From Diphasiastrum complanatum (Eukaryota; Streptophyta; Lycopodiopsida; Lycopodiales; Lycopodiaceae): DNA of 64,000 nucleotides. Below, one piece after another: positions 1 through 11,669 of the stretch. The DNA lies in the NCBI GenBank assembly GCA_029204225.1, contig CM055113.1, positions 26,864,995 through 26,928,994 on the forward strand. The letters run 5' to 3'. A model generated the notes under the pieces. The model searched no databases. It had not been told where the DNA came from and was given only the letters and a program-made list of their open reading frames with translations. Within the stretch, counting starts at the first letter, position 1; every line of letters starts with the position of its first letter. The position numbers and the translations under genes were made by a program.

Positions 1-558
1 AAATTTGTACTATGAGAATATTCTAAATCCATGGGAAGGCCAAACTAGATATGGAGCACAAGGCTTGGAGGCATTCCCAATCTATATTTGTAGAGATTGG
101 ACCTCTTTGTAAATGTAGATGTATTCAACTAGATAGCTTTTAGCATCTTCTATGCAACTAGACTTGTTATGCAACCGAACACATAGAGAGGTTGCTTGTT
201 TTAATAGCACAAGTAACTTACAATGCCAACCCCACAAAACACTGGAAGTGCTACTACAATGCAAGACCGGGTGTGAAAAGTACAACGATCATCCTTAGGT
301 GAAGGTGAATCTTCCATGTGGGCCATGCCTTATTATTACATTTCTCTTAGGTATGTTGTGAGATGTTTGTGTGAAAATGATTACAAGAATGACATAATTC
401 TGGTGGATTCTGAACTTCTTCTCTTGTTTTTCTTAAGAATCATTATTACAAGGAATGCTCTTCCAAGTCTCTAGAACATGACATCCTTAAAATAAGTACG
501 AATTCTGAATGATTGAACTCAATCCACACCTAGAGCCGGATCTCTCAACTCTACTTTG

Positions 559-566
559 TATATAAA
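559..566 (+). promoter_or_regulatory. Possible TATA box of membrane-protein gene copy 1
   Basis: TATATAAA lies about 220 bases before the ATG at 788. The spacing would put transcription start near 590-600 and give a leader of roughly 190 bases. There is no experimental support. Confidence 0.35.
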
Positions 567-787
567 CTTGGAAAGGATCTTATGCCTCGTAGTTCTGAAC
601 AAGAAAGACGTGCGTTTTTGTAGCTCAGAAGATTCGAGTTCTCGACTTCAGTACACTTCGGATTGTTGTCCAGTAGTGTCTAACGCCTGATTGTCGTACA
701 TCTTATTCCTGTCGTGAGTTATTGCAGATCTCGAGAAATCTAGTTTCTGTGAAGATCTTTGTTGGTTTCTGTTGTTTGTCAGTGACG

Positions 788-967
788 ATGGTGGATTTAT
801 CAGAAAATGAAGACAGATCGCGAGAAAATCAGCAGGTGAGCCTGTTGAAGCTGACGCAATGTACTTCAGAGGCCTACAACATGTTCTTTGCAACGGTGTT
901 CCTCCTTTTCTTCGTGGGCGCGGGGGTAACATTTGCTTCATTAACTGAAACCTCTATCTTATCGTGA
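788..967 (+). pseudogene. Small single-pass membrane protein, copy 1 (frameshifted)
   Basis: The frame from the ATG at 788 gives 59 aa: a polar N-terminus (ENEDRSRENQQ), then a conserved block KLTQCTSEAYNMFF and one hydrophobic span (FFATVFLLFFVGAGVTFAS). The copy at 43426 shows the same ATG, the same block, and mostly third-position or conservative changes (E/D, T/A, V/L), which argues that this frame was translated. Compared with that copy, a 2-base loss near 955 moves the frame to an immediate TGA. Beyond it the old frame continues recognisably (RDLC.LSQP..RN) to about 1077, so the ancestor was roughly 95-100 aa. Copy 1 also lacks ~12 codons near the N-terminus. I do not recognise the family. 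An in-frame ATG at 722 is not conserved in copy 2 and was not used. Confidence 0.55.
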
Positions 968-1554
968 TTTGTGCGATCTTTCTCAGCCGGAGACAAGAAA
1001 TGACGAAGATAATAATATGATGCAATCCAGCTTGCAGAACGTTGAATCTACTATGACGGCGGCGAACGATCAATAACAAGATGTCACAGCTATGAACTGA
1101 CGTAACAAGATGTCCCGGCGATGAACTGACATCGCGTTTATGGCAGAAAGACCAAATCCTTTTTTCTTCTTGTAATGAAGAGTATCTACTATCAGATGTC
1201 TGATGGATGTACAAAACTTCCAGATATAATGATATTTTAAACTGCTATATGTACTATAAATGGACTATCTGAAGACAATGTACTTGAGTTTTAGTTTCTA
1301 GTAATTGGTCCATATTACTCTTTCTAGCTATGTTAAACTTTAAAGTGGGTGCGTCTCATGTAAATATGGAGAGATAGACTTGATTTCTTCTATTTTTCTT
1401 TTGGCCCTCCATCATAGATGATAGGGGTATTACAATCAATCCCTCAAAAGCTGACTTGGCGTCTTAGAAAAATGTAAAATGTACTATGCTTTTTTAGTAC
1501 TAAAAAAATAGTTTTTGGATGAAATATTCTTTTAAAAAAAATTAACTAATTTTT

Positions 1555-1577
1555 TTTAAATTAATTAATTAATTAAT

Positions 1578-1623
<46 letters not shown>
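1555..1623. repeat. (AATT)n followed by (TC)n microsatellite
   Basis: A TTAA/AATT tetranucleotide run to 1580 is followed directly by 21 TC units (1582-1623). Confidence 0.95.
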
Positions 1624-1625
<2 letters not shown>

Positions 1626-1828
1626 GTCGACTACGTTCTCCATTGAAAAGAGGGACATGTTTGTGGGTTAAATCAAACCTATATAACACAGGTGGCTCAG
1701 TAATCTGCGTTTTTCATTGCAGATTTAGTCTTGTTTCTACCAAGACTTCATCTCAGCAGCCAACAATATTACGTTATTGTTGTTTCTACCAATGATATCA
1801 CTACTACACTTCTACTTCTAGTTCTTCT

Positions 1829-2200
1829 TTGATTGACAAGCTCAATGGAGAAAACTACCATCTCTGGAAGTTTAAGATGAAGGTCATTCTACTAGCCAAG
1901 GAACTATGGGACATAGTTGATAGTACCGAAATCAAGCCAGAGGCTGATGCAGCTAGCATCACCAAATGGAGGCAATGAAATGGCAAGGCTTTTGTCTTAA
2001 TCACTCTAAATATCAGAGCCTCCCAAACCAATCACTTCCGATCCGCACAAACAGCCAAGGATGTTTGGGACATCCTAGCTACACTCTATGACATCAGAGA
2101 TGTCACTTCTAAATTCCATTTGAGGAAGAAATTTTTCACTTTGAGAATGTCTGATGCAGACACTATTTCCAGCCATCTCAATACATTAAAAAAGAGCTGA
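1829..2200 (+). pseudogene. Ty1/copia gag fragment
   Basis: A single frame from LIDKLNGENYHLWKFKM to HLNTLKKS gives the N-terminal half of a copia Gag (UBN2/DUF4219-type: L.G.NY..W...M, then W...D......I...L, then AKD.WD.L...Y). It has one internal TGA at 1976-1978, probably a former Trp codon, and ends at TGA 2198-2200. No zinc knuckle, protease or pol follows, so this is a truncated relic. Confidence 0.75.
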
Positions 2201-2596
2201 AACTTTCTAGCTGCACCTTTCAATAATTTTCAATACTTTTCAGCACTTGAGATGGGTAATTTTAGATAAACATATCTATTTCTACATAACTCCAAATTGA
2301 AAAAAATTTGAGAGACATTTTTCTACACAAATTGAAAGAATATTGTTAAAATCCTACTATTATACACTCATGTATGATATTTCTAGTTTTGGTGATTTTT
2401 ATCAACACTTAAAAGGGTAACTTTGAATGCATGTATCTATATCTATAGATGTCCAAATTCAATTTGTTTTAATAGACATGTTTCTATAATCATACAAGAT
2501 TTTTAAGAATAGTCAGGATACAAATTGAATGTGAAATTCACAACAATGTAGTCCCATATATGAAAATATCAAAGTTGCATCAGTACCCCCACATGT

Positions 2597-3920
2597 TTGA
2601 CAAATCATATCAAGTTGCTGATAATGAAAAATATAGCTTCCTTGATGGATTCTCCGGCTAACCACGTATATATCAGAGAAGAGGACCAGTCCAAAACAAC
2701 TAACACAATTGATTGGGGTACTTATGCCTATCAGAAGATGCCGTTCGGACTTTGTAACGCGCCAGCCACATTCAAGAAAATGATGACTGTCATTTTTCAA
2801 GAATATCTACGCGTATTCCTAGAAATCTTTATGGATGACTTCTGTGTTTATAGCTCAGAAGCCACTCATCTTTCGAAGTTGTGGAAGACATTGCAGAGGT
2901 GCAGAGAGACTTCACTGTGTCTACATTATGAGAAGTGTTATTTTGGTATGCCAAAAGGAATACTACTCGGACACAAAATATCAAAAAGAGGAATTGAAGT
3001 CAATAAAGATAAATATGTGAGAACTCAAAGGATTTCTGAATCACGTTGGTTATTATAGAAGGTTCATTCAAGACCATGCATCTATTGCTGCACCACTGAC
3101 ACATTTGTTAAAGAAAGACATTTACTACGAATGGTCTGCTGATTGTCAATCATTTGAGTTACTGAAGCAAAAACTCTTGGATGCCCCAATTTTGAGACGA
3201 CATGATTGGGTAAGGACATTTTATGTTTATGTGTATGTTTTGTCATTCGCAATTGGATTACCCTAAGTCAGAAAAACGATGAAAAATGGGACTATCTTGT
3301 CTACTATGCTGTAAGCATCTCAGAAAAGAACTATTCGGTGACGGAAAGTGAAGGACTTGGAATGATTTTTTCAGTGAAGAAGTTTCGACATTATTTGCTG
3401 GGATATGCCTTTATCTTCCATGTTGACCACTAAAACATCTGGTAAATAAACTAGATCTTTTAAGCTGAATAATTAGATGGGTGCTCTTGTGCAGGAATTT
3501 GATTATCAAGTGGAGGTACGCCAAGGGAAGTATCACACTAACGTATACTATTTATCTCACTTAAATTTAGGATCCGTTACTGAGAATTTAAGTGATGAAT
3601 TTTCTGACGAGAATATTATGTTTTTATCTACCAAAAATTCGTTATATCTGAACATAATAGAGTACCTTCAAAATCAAAATTATCCTCTTCTTTTTGATCT
3701 TGAACAAAAGACGGTCTCCCAGCACAAGGTTGCACTGTATACAATAAGAAATAACGTAATTCATAAAATGGGACCTGATGAAGAGCTTCGCAGATGTCTT
3801 GAATTGATTGATATTCAGAAGGCTATCCGAGCCTTGCATTCAGAAGATGCAAGTGGACACTTTGCAGTAGTGAATAGTGTAAAGAAGATCTTAAATGCTA
3901 AGTACTGGTGGCCAATGATG
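2597..3920 (+). pseudogene. Ty3/gypsy pol relic (RT, RNase H, integrase start)
   Basis: Three consecutive plus-strand pieces give the order RT, RNase H, integrase that defines gypsy. RT: WGTYAYQKMPFGLCNAPATF and EIFMDDFCVYS, with the catalytic FMDD kept. RNase H: NYSVTESEGLGMIFSVKKFR and FHVDH. Integrase N-terminus: an H..H-type zinc region ending in KYWWP near 3910. Frameshifts and stops separate the pieces (3057, 3433), and the protease and RT fingers are missing. The integrase is cut at 3920/3921 by the LTR of a minus-strand copia element, so the gypsy is older than that insertion. Confidence 0.8.
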
Positions 3921-4733
3921 TGTCGCGAAAGCGAATCTGTTTCTTATTCGTTTTCGTTTTCGTATTCGCAAACGATTTTGTGTCTTTGAATTTTTTTTTT
4001 CGCGGAAGCTTCACAGGAACCTAGACACGTGACTGCACATCACAGAACACATTCTATTCTAGCTATCAAGACAAACGACGCAAGACAAGGAGATGCACGA
4101 TAATAGAGCAATTGTATTATGAGTTTAATTTTTAGAGCGAGATCGTAAGTGTCTCGCTCATTGGCGAAATGACACTGCTTTTTTCGCTGTGTTCTGCTCG
4201 TTGGCAGACTTTCATGCACAACTTTCATTTCTAGTATTTTTCTTTTCTGCTCTATTCGCTACGTCTCTCTCTGTTGCTTACAGAAATTCTGTCTATTCTC
4301 TTATATATTTATGATCCAGAAAGGATAGTTTATATCTCCATTGTGTGGAGTTTACAAGAAAGCTAAACGTAGGATCACAAGACTAGTTAACGCTAATCAA
4401 CTAATCAGTTACTCTCCATCATTGCCACTCGTTTTAGCTGGGCATGAAGTCTACGACTCCAAGCCTGTTGAGCTACTAGCTGGCAGTGTGAAAGATTTTC
4501 CTTCGTTTGTTTCGTTTCCTTCGTTTGCTTTCGCTCATTTCATTTCTTTCGTATCTTTTCGTTTGCGTCCCTTTGCGGTTTGCGGTCCTGGAGGTATGTT
4601 TACGATTCACGAATGATTCACGAATCGTTCGTCCTTCGAGTCAAGGCACGTTGCCTTTTGTGAATTGTTCTCGTTCGACATTCGCTTCATGTTTGTGTTG
4701 CAACAAAGTTGCAGCAATTCACCATTTCTGACA
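3921..4733 (-). mobile_element. 3' LTR of a minus-strand copia element
   Basis: In minus orientation the block starts TGTCAGAAATGG at 4733 and ends at 3921 (...CGCGACA). The same LTR family is present in plus orientation at 27223-27943; shared runs include the reverse complement of CACAGGAACCTAGACACGTG. It sits directly after the copia RNase H end (4734-5180), as a 3' LTR should, and its distal end abuts gypsy integrase sequence. It is rich in TTCGTTT-like pyrimidine repeats. Confidence 0.75.
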
Positions 4734-5180
4734 CTCCCTGCAGCTTTGCACGTTTAATCCAATTGTCTTTCTTTGCTTGGCAAAGAGTGGCTTCTGCAAT
4801 CATGTCTTCTGATTTTATATACTGGACCTGGAGCTCTACTTTTGAGATTAAATCTCGAATGTGATGGTACTTTAGAGGTATGTGTTTTGTCTTTGAATGG
4901 AAGACAGGATCCTGGGACAGATGGATGGCACTCTGAGAGTCCATCAACATCGTGCTTGGCCCTTCTTGTGGTATCCCGATTGCCTCCAGCATCATCTGCA
5001 GCCACACTACCTCATTCGCCACCTTTGAAGCTGCGACGTATTCAGCTTCGCAAGAGGATTGAGCCACCAAGGTTTGCTTTTTGCATATCCAGCTGATTGC
5101 AGCTCCACATGCTGTGGTACATCCTCCAGTTATGGACTTGCTGTCATCTTTGCAGCTCACCCAGCTCGCATAACTGTAGT
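4734..5180 (-). pseudogene. Copia RNase H C-terminal fragment
   Basis: The minus-strand reading contains DSKSITGG, ISWICKKQTLVAQSSCEAEY, the LMDSQSAIHL core (catalytic Asp region), a TKHIPLKYHHIRD stretch and a final IAEATL...KDNWI, which is the C-terminal RNase H and tail of a copia Pol. The frame runs open into the LTR at 4733. Upstream (above about 5180) the coding sequence is replaced by C-rich and GA repeat DNA, so the rest of the element is gone. Confidence 0.8.
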
Positions 5181-5224
5181 GGTGCAGCTCGAATCCTTTT
5201 TCTTTGTTTTCAGCTCTGTAGGTG

Positions 5225-5738
<514 letters not shown>

Positions 5739-5759
5739 CGCCTTGAGAGAAAATGATAG

Positions 5760-7760
5760 TCACATGGACACGAGATAGTCAAGTTTTATGTTATCATAAA
5801 TTTGATTAAAATTAATATAGACTAATTCAATGTTACAATCTCTATCGGTCATATGCTAAGACATCTTCATAGTACACAAATGAACTATTGCTCATAAGAG
5901 CATAGTCATGTTGAACAATTAATTAAATCAAACCTTATCTTGTGTCTCTTGGGGTAGTTTCGAATATATTCTATATTTGGACAACATAAGTACACCAAAG
6001 TAATTTGACTATGACTCTAATTTTTATATTTGTGAAAATGACATGAATATTAGAGCTTTCACCTTGAAAACTAAAATCATATGTTGAGATCTCTTTCAAA
6101 ATTAGAAAATAATTCACCACATACAACAACATGATTATTTATAATTGCAAGTTGTATGAGTCACTTACGTGTAATTAGTATAATATGCTACAACACCTAT
6201 TTTTTTATTTTTTCTAATGAAGACTCTATATATGAATATAAATACATTGCTTGCATGACGAAAATGTGGTTTGATTATCTAGAAAAATCAGCAAATAAGA
6301 GATATTATTATTGTAAGGTTTGTGCCATGGGTCCCTTGATATATAATATAAATTTTGCTTACATTTTTGGTAAGAGAATCTTTTGCTTTACCATTATTAG
6401 TGAGAGTTTAGACTTATTATCACACACCCTTCTTGTGAGATTTTGTCAAATTGTTACAGTATCTAAAATGCTACTAAGATACATTGAGAAATTCAAGAAT
6501 ACATAGGAGGATGAGAAAGACTTTGGTTGGGGGCTTGTCCACCAAGGTTTGAGTCTGTGCATGTACATGAGGACATATTTGGCTTCGATCAAAAAGATGG
6601 GTTTTGTGTCGAGTTGAATTGCACCTACTAGTACTTAGTAAATAAAACTTGCTTATAGTAGGCTTCGATCAAATTTATGACATGTCGTACTATAAAATGG
6701 CCGGGCCTACATAGCTTTCCCAAAATCATGACATGGTTGGCAACAAATTGTGTATTTGTTTGTAGTCATGTGTTATAAAGTTTTAGTTATGAATAAGTTA
6801 CATTGAGAAACTTTATGTAAAGAAAGTGACAAATTTTTTTTATGAATCATATTTAGTACAACATTACTACATCTGAGTTTTGAACTATAGATCCTATTTC
6901 AGCCAATTATTCAGATAGATTTTTAAAGCTGTTCAAATGATCAATCATTATTTCACTTTTTGACATTCGTAGTGAGAAGAATTTCTTTTGTAAAAATGAT
7001 TTAGCAAAAACATTTCTAACATCATAGAGAGTATTTAAAATATCTCATACTTTTTTGGAAGTATGGGCTCCACTTATATAATCAAGCAACGAATCTTGAA
7101 TTTTGAAAATTAGTAAAGCAAAGGCTTTTCCATTCTTTAATTTTTAGTTTAAATGCAAAATCTTATGAAATGAGAAATGGCGCAAGACCCGTTTTCTTTT
7201 CAACAAACTTATGATTTTTTAAAATTCAAGTAAATTTGAATCTTAAATTTAAAAATGAATTAATTAGTTTGCAAGATGCTACATTCTGCAAATATTTAAA
7301 ATTTGGACGGAGTATTGCAAAATATTTTTTAAATTTTATACTAAAATGGCTTAAAAAATAAAAACACTATTTGTGTGCAATTTGTAATTATGAAAATACT
7401 TTCAAAATTTTGCTAATAAAATGGCTTAAAAAATAAAAACATTATTTGTGTGCAATTTATATAAAATAAGTGATTGTTAAATTTTTAAAATTTAAAAAGA
7501 AAATCAGCAAAAAAGTATTCTAATATAAATTTGAAAACTTATTTGTGATTTGATATTTGTATTTTAACAATCAAGTAAACTAAACAAATCTAAAATTTAA
7601 ACATTTATGTTTAATTTCTAGCAAATATTATTCAACAATAAAATCATTTAACAAAAATATAATTAAAAAACATAAAAAACAAACATTTTTTACATAAATA
7701 TAATAATCTTTCAAATAAAAGAGATTTTTTTAAAAATAAAATCATGTAGTCAAAATTATC
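5760..7760. other. AT-rich stretch without recognised genes
   Basis: There are many short A/T tracts, including a near-repeat of AAATGGCTTAAAAAATAAAAAC at about 7343 and 7421. An open frame at 6156-6506 (116 aa, Ile/Phe/Tyr-rich) has no motif or paralog in the window and is not called a gene. This may be the intergenic 3' flank of the methyltransferase-like gene. Confidence 0.5.
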
Positions 7761-7766
7761 ATAGAG

Positions 7767-8006
7767 TCAAAAATTCTCAATCAGATCATTTGGATCTAGA
7801 GAAGCAGTCCTTCCAATCCTTGTATCTATTGGAGATGTTGTCGCATCCTGAATAACAATTTTTACAATTACATTATATCTTTGTTCAACCACCTCGGCCA
7901 GATCTCCTATGACCACCAACAATACCATTGGCAAGTGGTTGAGGCCCTTAACAAATGGAGTAATACCATCTTCACAGGGGCCCAACTTACTCACCTCTTG
8001 AAACTC
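7767..8006 (-). pseudogene. Methyltransferase-like gene, 3' part of exon 2 (beyond the insertion)
   Basis: This is the C-terminal end of the gene whose upstream part lies at 15357-15770. Removing the LTR element and one AACTC copy makes the two flanks read in one frame: ...VLPDEF from the right flank continues QEVSKLGPCEDG here and ends ...LDPNDLIENF, stop TGA at 7769-7767. The ~79 codons carry no motif I recognise. They follow the AdoMet-binding region and would be the family-specific tail. There is no stop or frameshift in this part. Confidence 0.6.
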
Positions 8007-9158
8007 TGTTGACAGATCCCCTGCTCCAGAGGACTTGTTGTCTACTTTTCTGCTTCTTGTTTACAGAACCGTTTCTGCCTGTTATCAGGCTTCATGGCAG
8101 TCGTTAGATGGTTTCTTGATTGATTTTACGATGCCAACCCAGGTAGACGGAAACAAAGTTTCGTTGTAGTATGTTTCTTTTGTCCTGCTTGTCAGAGGAC
8201 AACTCAGGGATTTCGCTCTTGAACGCACTTACATTCTACATGGATGCAAGCCAAGATTGCTCATTCACAGATCAACATACAAACCAATGAATGTTCTACA
8301 GATTCTACAGCTACCTACACTTAGAAAGGACTGAAATCAGAGCCTACACTACATTAACACTGAGCTACCTTGTATAACTTGACAAAAACAAGAAACAAAG
8401 CTAATCTACAACATGTTAGAAGTCCAAGAATCAAGAAACCAACCAGTCTATTGATTCTTGGACATCCCAAGAACATTGAGAACTGGATTGTACAGAGATA
8501 TGCAAGAATCACACCACAGATCCAGCCTATTTAGTTTACTTGAATGTTGGCTCCTACATTAATCCACAAGAAAACAAGAAATCTAATCCACAACTAGGAA
8601 AACAAGAAAACTAATCCACTCTAAATCCACAACCACACACAATATGAATGGAAGGGCATGATCATAGGGGCATCACTCAAGAAAACCATCATGATCAAGG
8701 AGCTTAGTGTAGTATCAAACTCATGAAAAATCTTCTTATTAAGCATGGAGTAGATACAATGCAAAAAGCTCCTCTTCACAAAGAGGGAGTCTCTTAAATA
8801 AGCAAGAGAGCTCCTTAGGTGGCATGTTAGTGGAATTTCCACATTTCACAAATTACAAGTGGAATATTGCTCTCCACTAGAGGTCACCATCAAAAGGTGG
8901 CTCACTCTACTTTCTTTAAGAGGGGTCTACTTGCATTTATTACATTTTTCTAGAAATACTAGCTCCTACATGGTCATTCCATCTTTCGAGATTCACCATG
9001 AGGCTTACACAGTTCTTGCATGTCTTTCCTAGCTAGTATTTCTCGGCTCTCACTCTTTATTAGTCTCGTCTTCTCAGAGACCTCCTCGGTCTAAGGTGAG
9101 AGGTGCTCTTGAGTTGCTCTGTCCAAGTATCTTGGGGATTCGTCAGAATCAGCCAACA
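8007..9158 (-). repeat. 3' LTR of the gag-only element
   Basis: 1152 bp, matching 14193-15356 from TGTTGACA to CAGCCAACA in plus sense. Confidence 0.9.
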
Positions 9159-9839
9159 TTATCCTACCCCTAAAGTGTTGCAGGACCCACTGCAACTCAT
9201 ATTGGACGATGTCGCTCTGCTTTGCAGTTTATGTCCCTTTTTTTTCCACTAGAGAGTTCTTGAACCACTTGTGATATATTTGGGGTGTTTATAATGATAA
9301 TTGTTACGTCCATGTCTTGCATGAAGGATTCGGAATAGTCCTTGACATGGATATTTGGTACTCTAGTGTACAAGATTATTAGTTACCCCACATCATTCTA
9401 GACTAGGCCAATAATGTAATTAATAAACTTGCGAGAAAAAGCGTAAATCCTAGTTCACTTACATAAAACCAAGTGCTTATTGTCGCCAGTCTTTATCACA
9501 AAAACTGTCTTTCACGAATTGCCACGATTGGATTAGAATGTCTTATTGCTATAGGTGGTTGACATTCTCAAATTTGGAAAGCTCCTAGCAACTTCATAAC
9601 TTGCATGCTCGAGTGCTTTCCTCATGTCTATTTGTTTAGTCACTTATATCTGCCATTGACGGTTTCATATTTGGTTTCTTGGCAGATTCCATCTTTGGTT
9701 TCTTCTGGGAGGTCTGTATCCTCCATTTGCCTCTGGGTATTTCCGTGGTTCTTCTCTCAGTTGAAGTTCCAGTCTTGTCGATGCTCTTTTCTGATAGGTA
9801 GCACAAATCTTGGTTATCAGTCTCAAGGGGATGGACTCA
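9159..9839. other. Internal region of the element, no clear coding
   Basis: From about 9294 the plus strand resembles, over ~140 bases, the start of the LTR at 52403 (TGTTAC.T.CATGTC, ACTCTAGT, TAATGTA.TTAAT). This may be a small diverged solo LTR nested in the element. No coding motif is visible in either strand. Confidence 0.35.
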
Positions 9840-10260
9840 TCATAAAAAATTGGGTGGTAGAAACAGTTTTGGCTGGACGGTTTGGTAATGGTGAGGAAAC
9901 ATGATGAAGGCTTGGTGACAAGGTGAAGAAACTGATAGTTCTACAATTGTAGCCTTGGACCCTTGCAATGTCGAGCTTCGACCACCACTTGCTGGGGCTT
10001 GCTTTATTTGCAGGTTCACGGATGTCTTCATCTTTCATTTTCTACAGCTCTTTCTTTTGATCCATTACTTTTGGATCTCTTTGGACTTCATAAGAGGGGA
10101 TTCAACTATCATCACTTCAGAGAGTTTTTTTTTTTATCAAGATCGATCTGACTCATCTGTTGCTTAAGTTTTGTCCTTTCCTCCTCAGCTTCCTAGATCT
10201 TTCTTTTTATTTCTTCTAGCTGCTTCGCCTGCTTTTGTAAGTCTTTTTCGGCTGAACAAC
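9840..10260 (-). pseudogene. Coiled-coil coding patch inside the gag-only element
   Basis: Minus-strand reading gives EKDLQKQAKQLEEIKRK, a TAG, then EAEEERTKLKQQMSQIDLD. This is a typical charged heptad-repeat coiled coil. After an A-run it continues in weaker frames to a 63-codon open stretch (10031-9840) rich in Ser/Thr/Gln. It does not resemble Pol. It may be an extra ORF of the element or a captured host fragment; the stops show it is dead. Confidence 0.4.
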
Positions 10261-10344
10261 CAATATAGGTGGTAGTTGGTCTCCACAAGACACTTGCAAT
10301 GATATATTGGCTGCTTCGATAAGACTATCAAAAACTGGAAATTT

Positions 10345-10787
10345 CTAAGAAGAACAGTAAACTGATGGTAAACAAACAGATGGAAGGGAGGGTGGTGGTG
10401 ACAACGGTAGATGGTGTGGACAATAGACATGAGAATGGGCGCAGAAGTATGGCAAGAGGTTGATTGAAGAAGGAGACTGATTTTCCAATGCTTGTGTTTC
10501 TCTTTCTGAAGGATCTTCATCGTGACTGGGGTACTTCTTCTGATCAAGTCGCTTTGGATTGCTCATCTGTCTTCTTAGCCTTGTCATTGTCAACTTTGGG
10601 TTTGTGACCTTGGATGTCGATCTTGCTGGTGTTGTTGCTGGCAGCGTAATTGCTCCAGTGGATCCAAGCAAATCCACTCTCTCCCCCCCCAAAAAAAAAT
10701 CAATTGGTGGAAATGTTGTTGTTGGTGATTGTTCATGCTCAGGATTGGATCGGCATGTAGAACACGTAGTTGAAACTCGTTGAACAT
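10345..10787 (-). other. Open stretch of uncertain coding status in the element
   Basis: Two overlapping minus frames cover this region. One reads TNPKLTMTRLRRQMSNPKRL then a charged SHDEDPSERETQALE segment. Low complexity (an AAC/CAA-rich stretch near 10700) and the absence of recognisable motifs leave its status open. Confidence 0.2.
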
Positions 10788-11669
10788 GTGGCTGGACTAA
10801 AGATTGAACAAATTTTAACTAAATTTGTTTCGATCTTGATGTAGTTGACTCAAAGAATAATATGGCAATGAGGTGCAAGAATCAACTCTAACTTGTCATG
10901 GATTTCTCATAGTTTTCAAAAATTTGAAACTACTGTACATGGTAATCTGAAGATGGATAGATGACTGAAAATGTGTTCTGGAGATGCTCTACATAAGACT
11001 CTCGTGCAGTAGCTATTCTTCATGCAAAAATCAATCACATAAAATAGGTGAAGAGAAACAAAGAAATAAACAAACATTACAGAGAGTGAGAACTGTATAG
11101 CACTTGTTGAACAAAACTGGCATTCATCAACATTGATAATGTACCTTGACAATTGCAATATTCCTCTTTTTTTGTCGAGTAATGTGACTTACTCTGACAT
11201 GCCCTTGTCAAAACAAGGTAGGGTGGATGACACTAAATCTATCATCATGGATAACAGATGTTGTAAGATACAACATGAGATGCAGGGATTATTGAGGTAT
11301 TACGTCCTGAGGACCTCTATGAACAAGAGAATCAGAACCAAATCTCTATCTGGATTTTCGAATCCGAGAAATATTATGTATTGGCACATTGGAAATCTTA
11401 TCAGCATATGGAAAGACAAATAGATTTGAGGTTGTAGAAGGGGAAAAAAATTGTCAATTCCCTATGGAGGTTGCTCTTGGTTGGACATTGTAGCAGATGA
11501 CGGAATATCAGTTTAACTTTCTTTCGACAAGGACTCATTTCATATTGTCTGTTTGCATTATGGTACTGGCGTATTGGACGGTGATGTAGGAGTTTACAAG
11601 AAAATTCTCGATCAAGCAGCAGGTTTAACTGCTAGTTGCTATGGTGCTCATGTTGTTGTCGTGAAGATC

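Larger units (their letters stand above)
1..1230 (+). repeat. Segmental duplication, copy 1 (pairs with 42230-43885)
   Basis: This segment aligns in the same order with 42230-43885. Shared landmarks are a stretch around CCATGTGGGCCATGCCT (315-331, compare CCATGTGGGCCTTGCCT at 42510), the 5' leader TATTGCAGATCTCGA (719-733), the membrane-protein reading frame, and a 3' stretch with TTCTTGTAAT. The homology covers flanks, leader, coding part and 3' region, so this is a genomic (not retro-) copy. It is cut off by the window start. Confidence 0.75.

Noticed and set aside
648-941. Minus-strand frame over membrane-protein copy 1 (and 43277-43609 over copy 2)
   Set aside because: Differences between the copies fit plus-strand codon usage; the minus reading changes non-conservatively.
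6156-6506. 116-aa plus-strand frame
   Set aside because: AT-rich, aromatic/Ile-rich composition, no motif, no copy in the window.
8621-8842. 73-aa minus frame, repeated at 14807-15028
   Set aside because: Lies in the LTRs of the gag-only element; conserved only because the LTRs are copies.
9605-9904. 99-aa hydrophobic plus-strand frame
   Set aside because: Antisense to the coding direction of the element; no motif, and the hydrophobicity follows from T-rich sequence.
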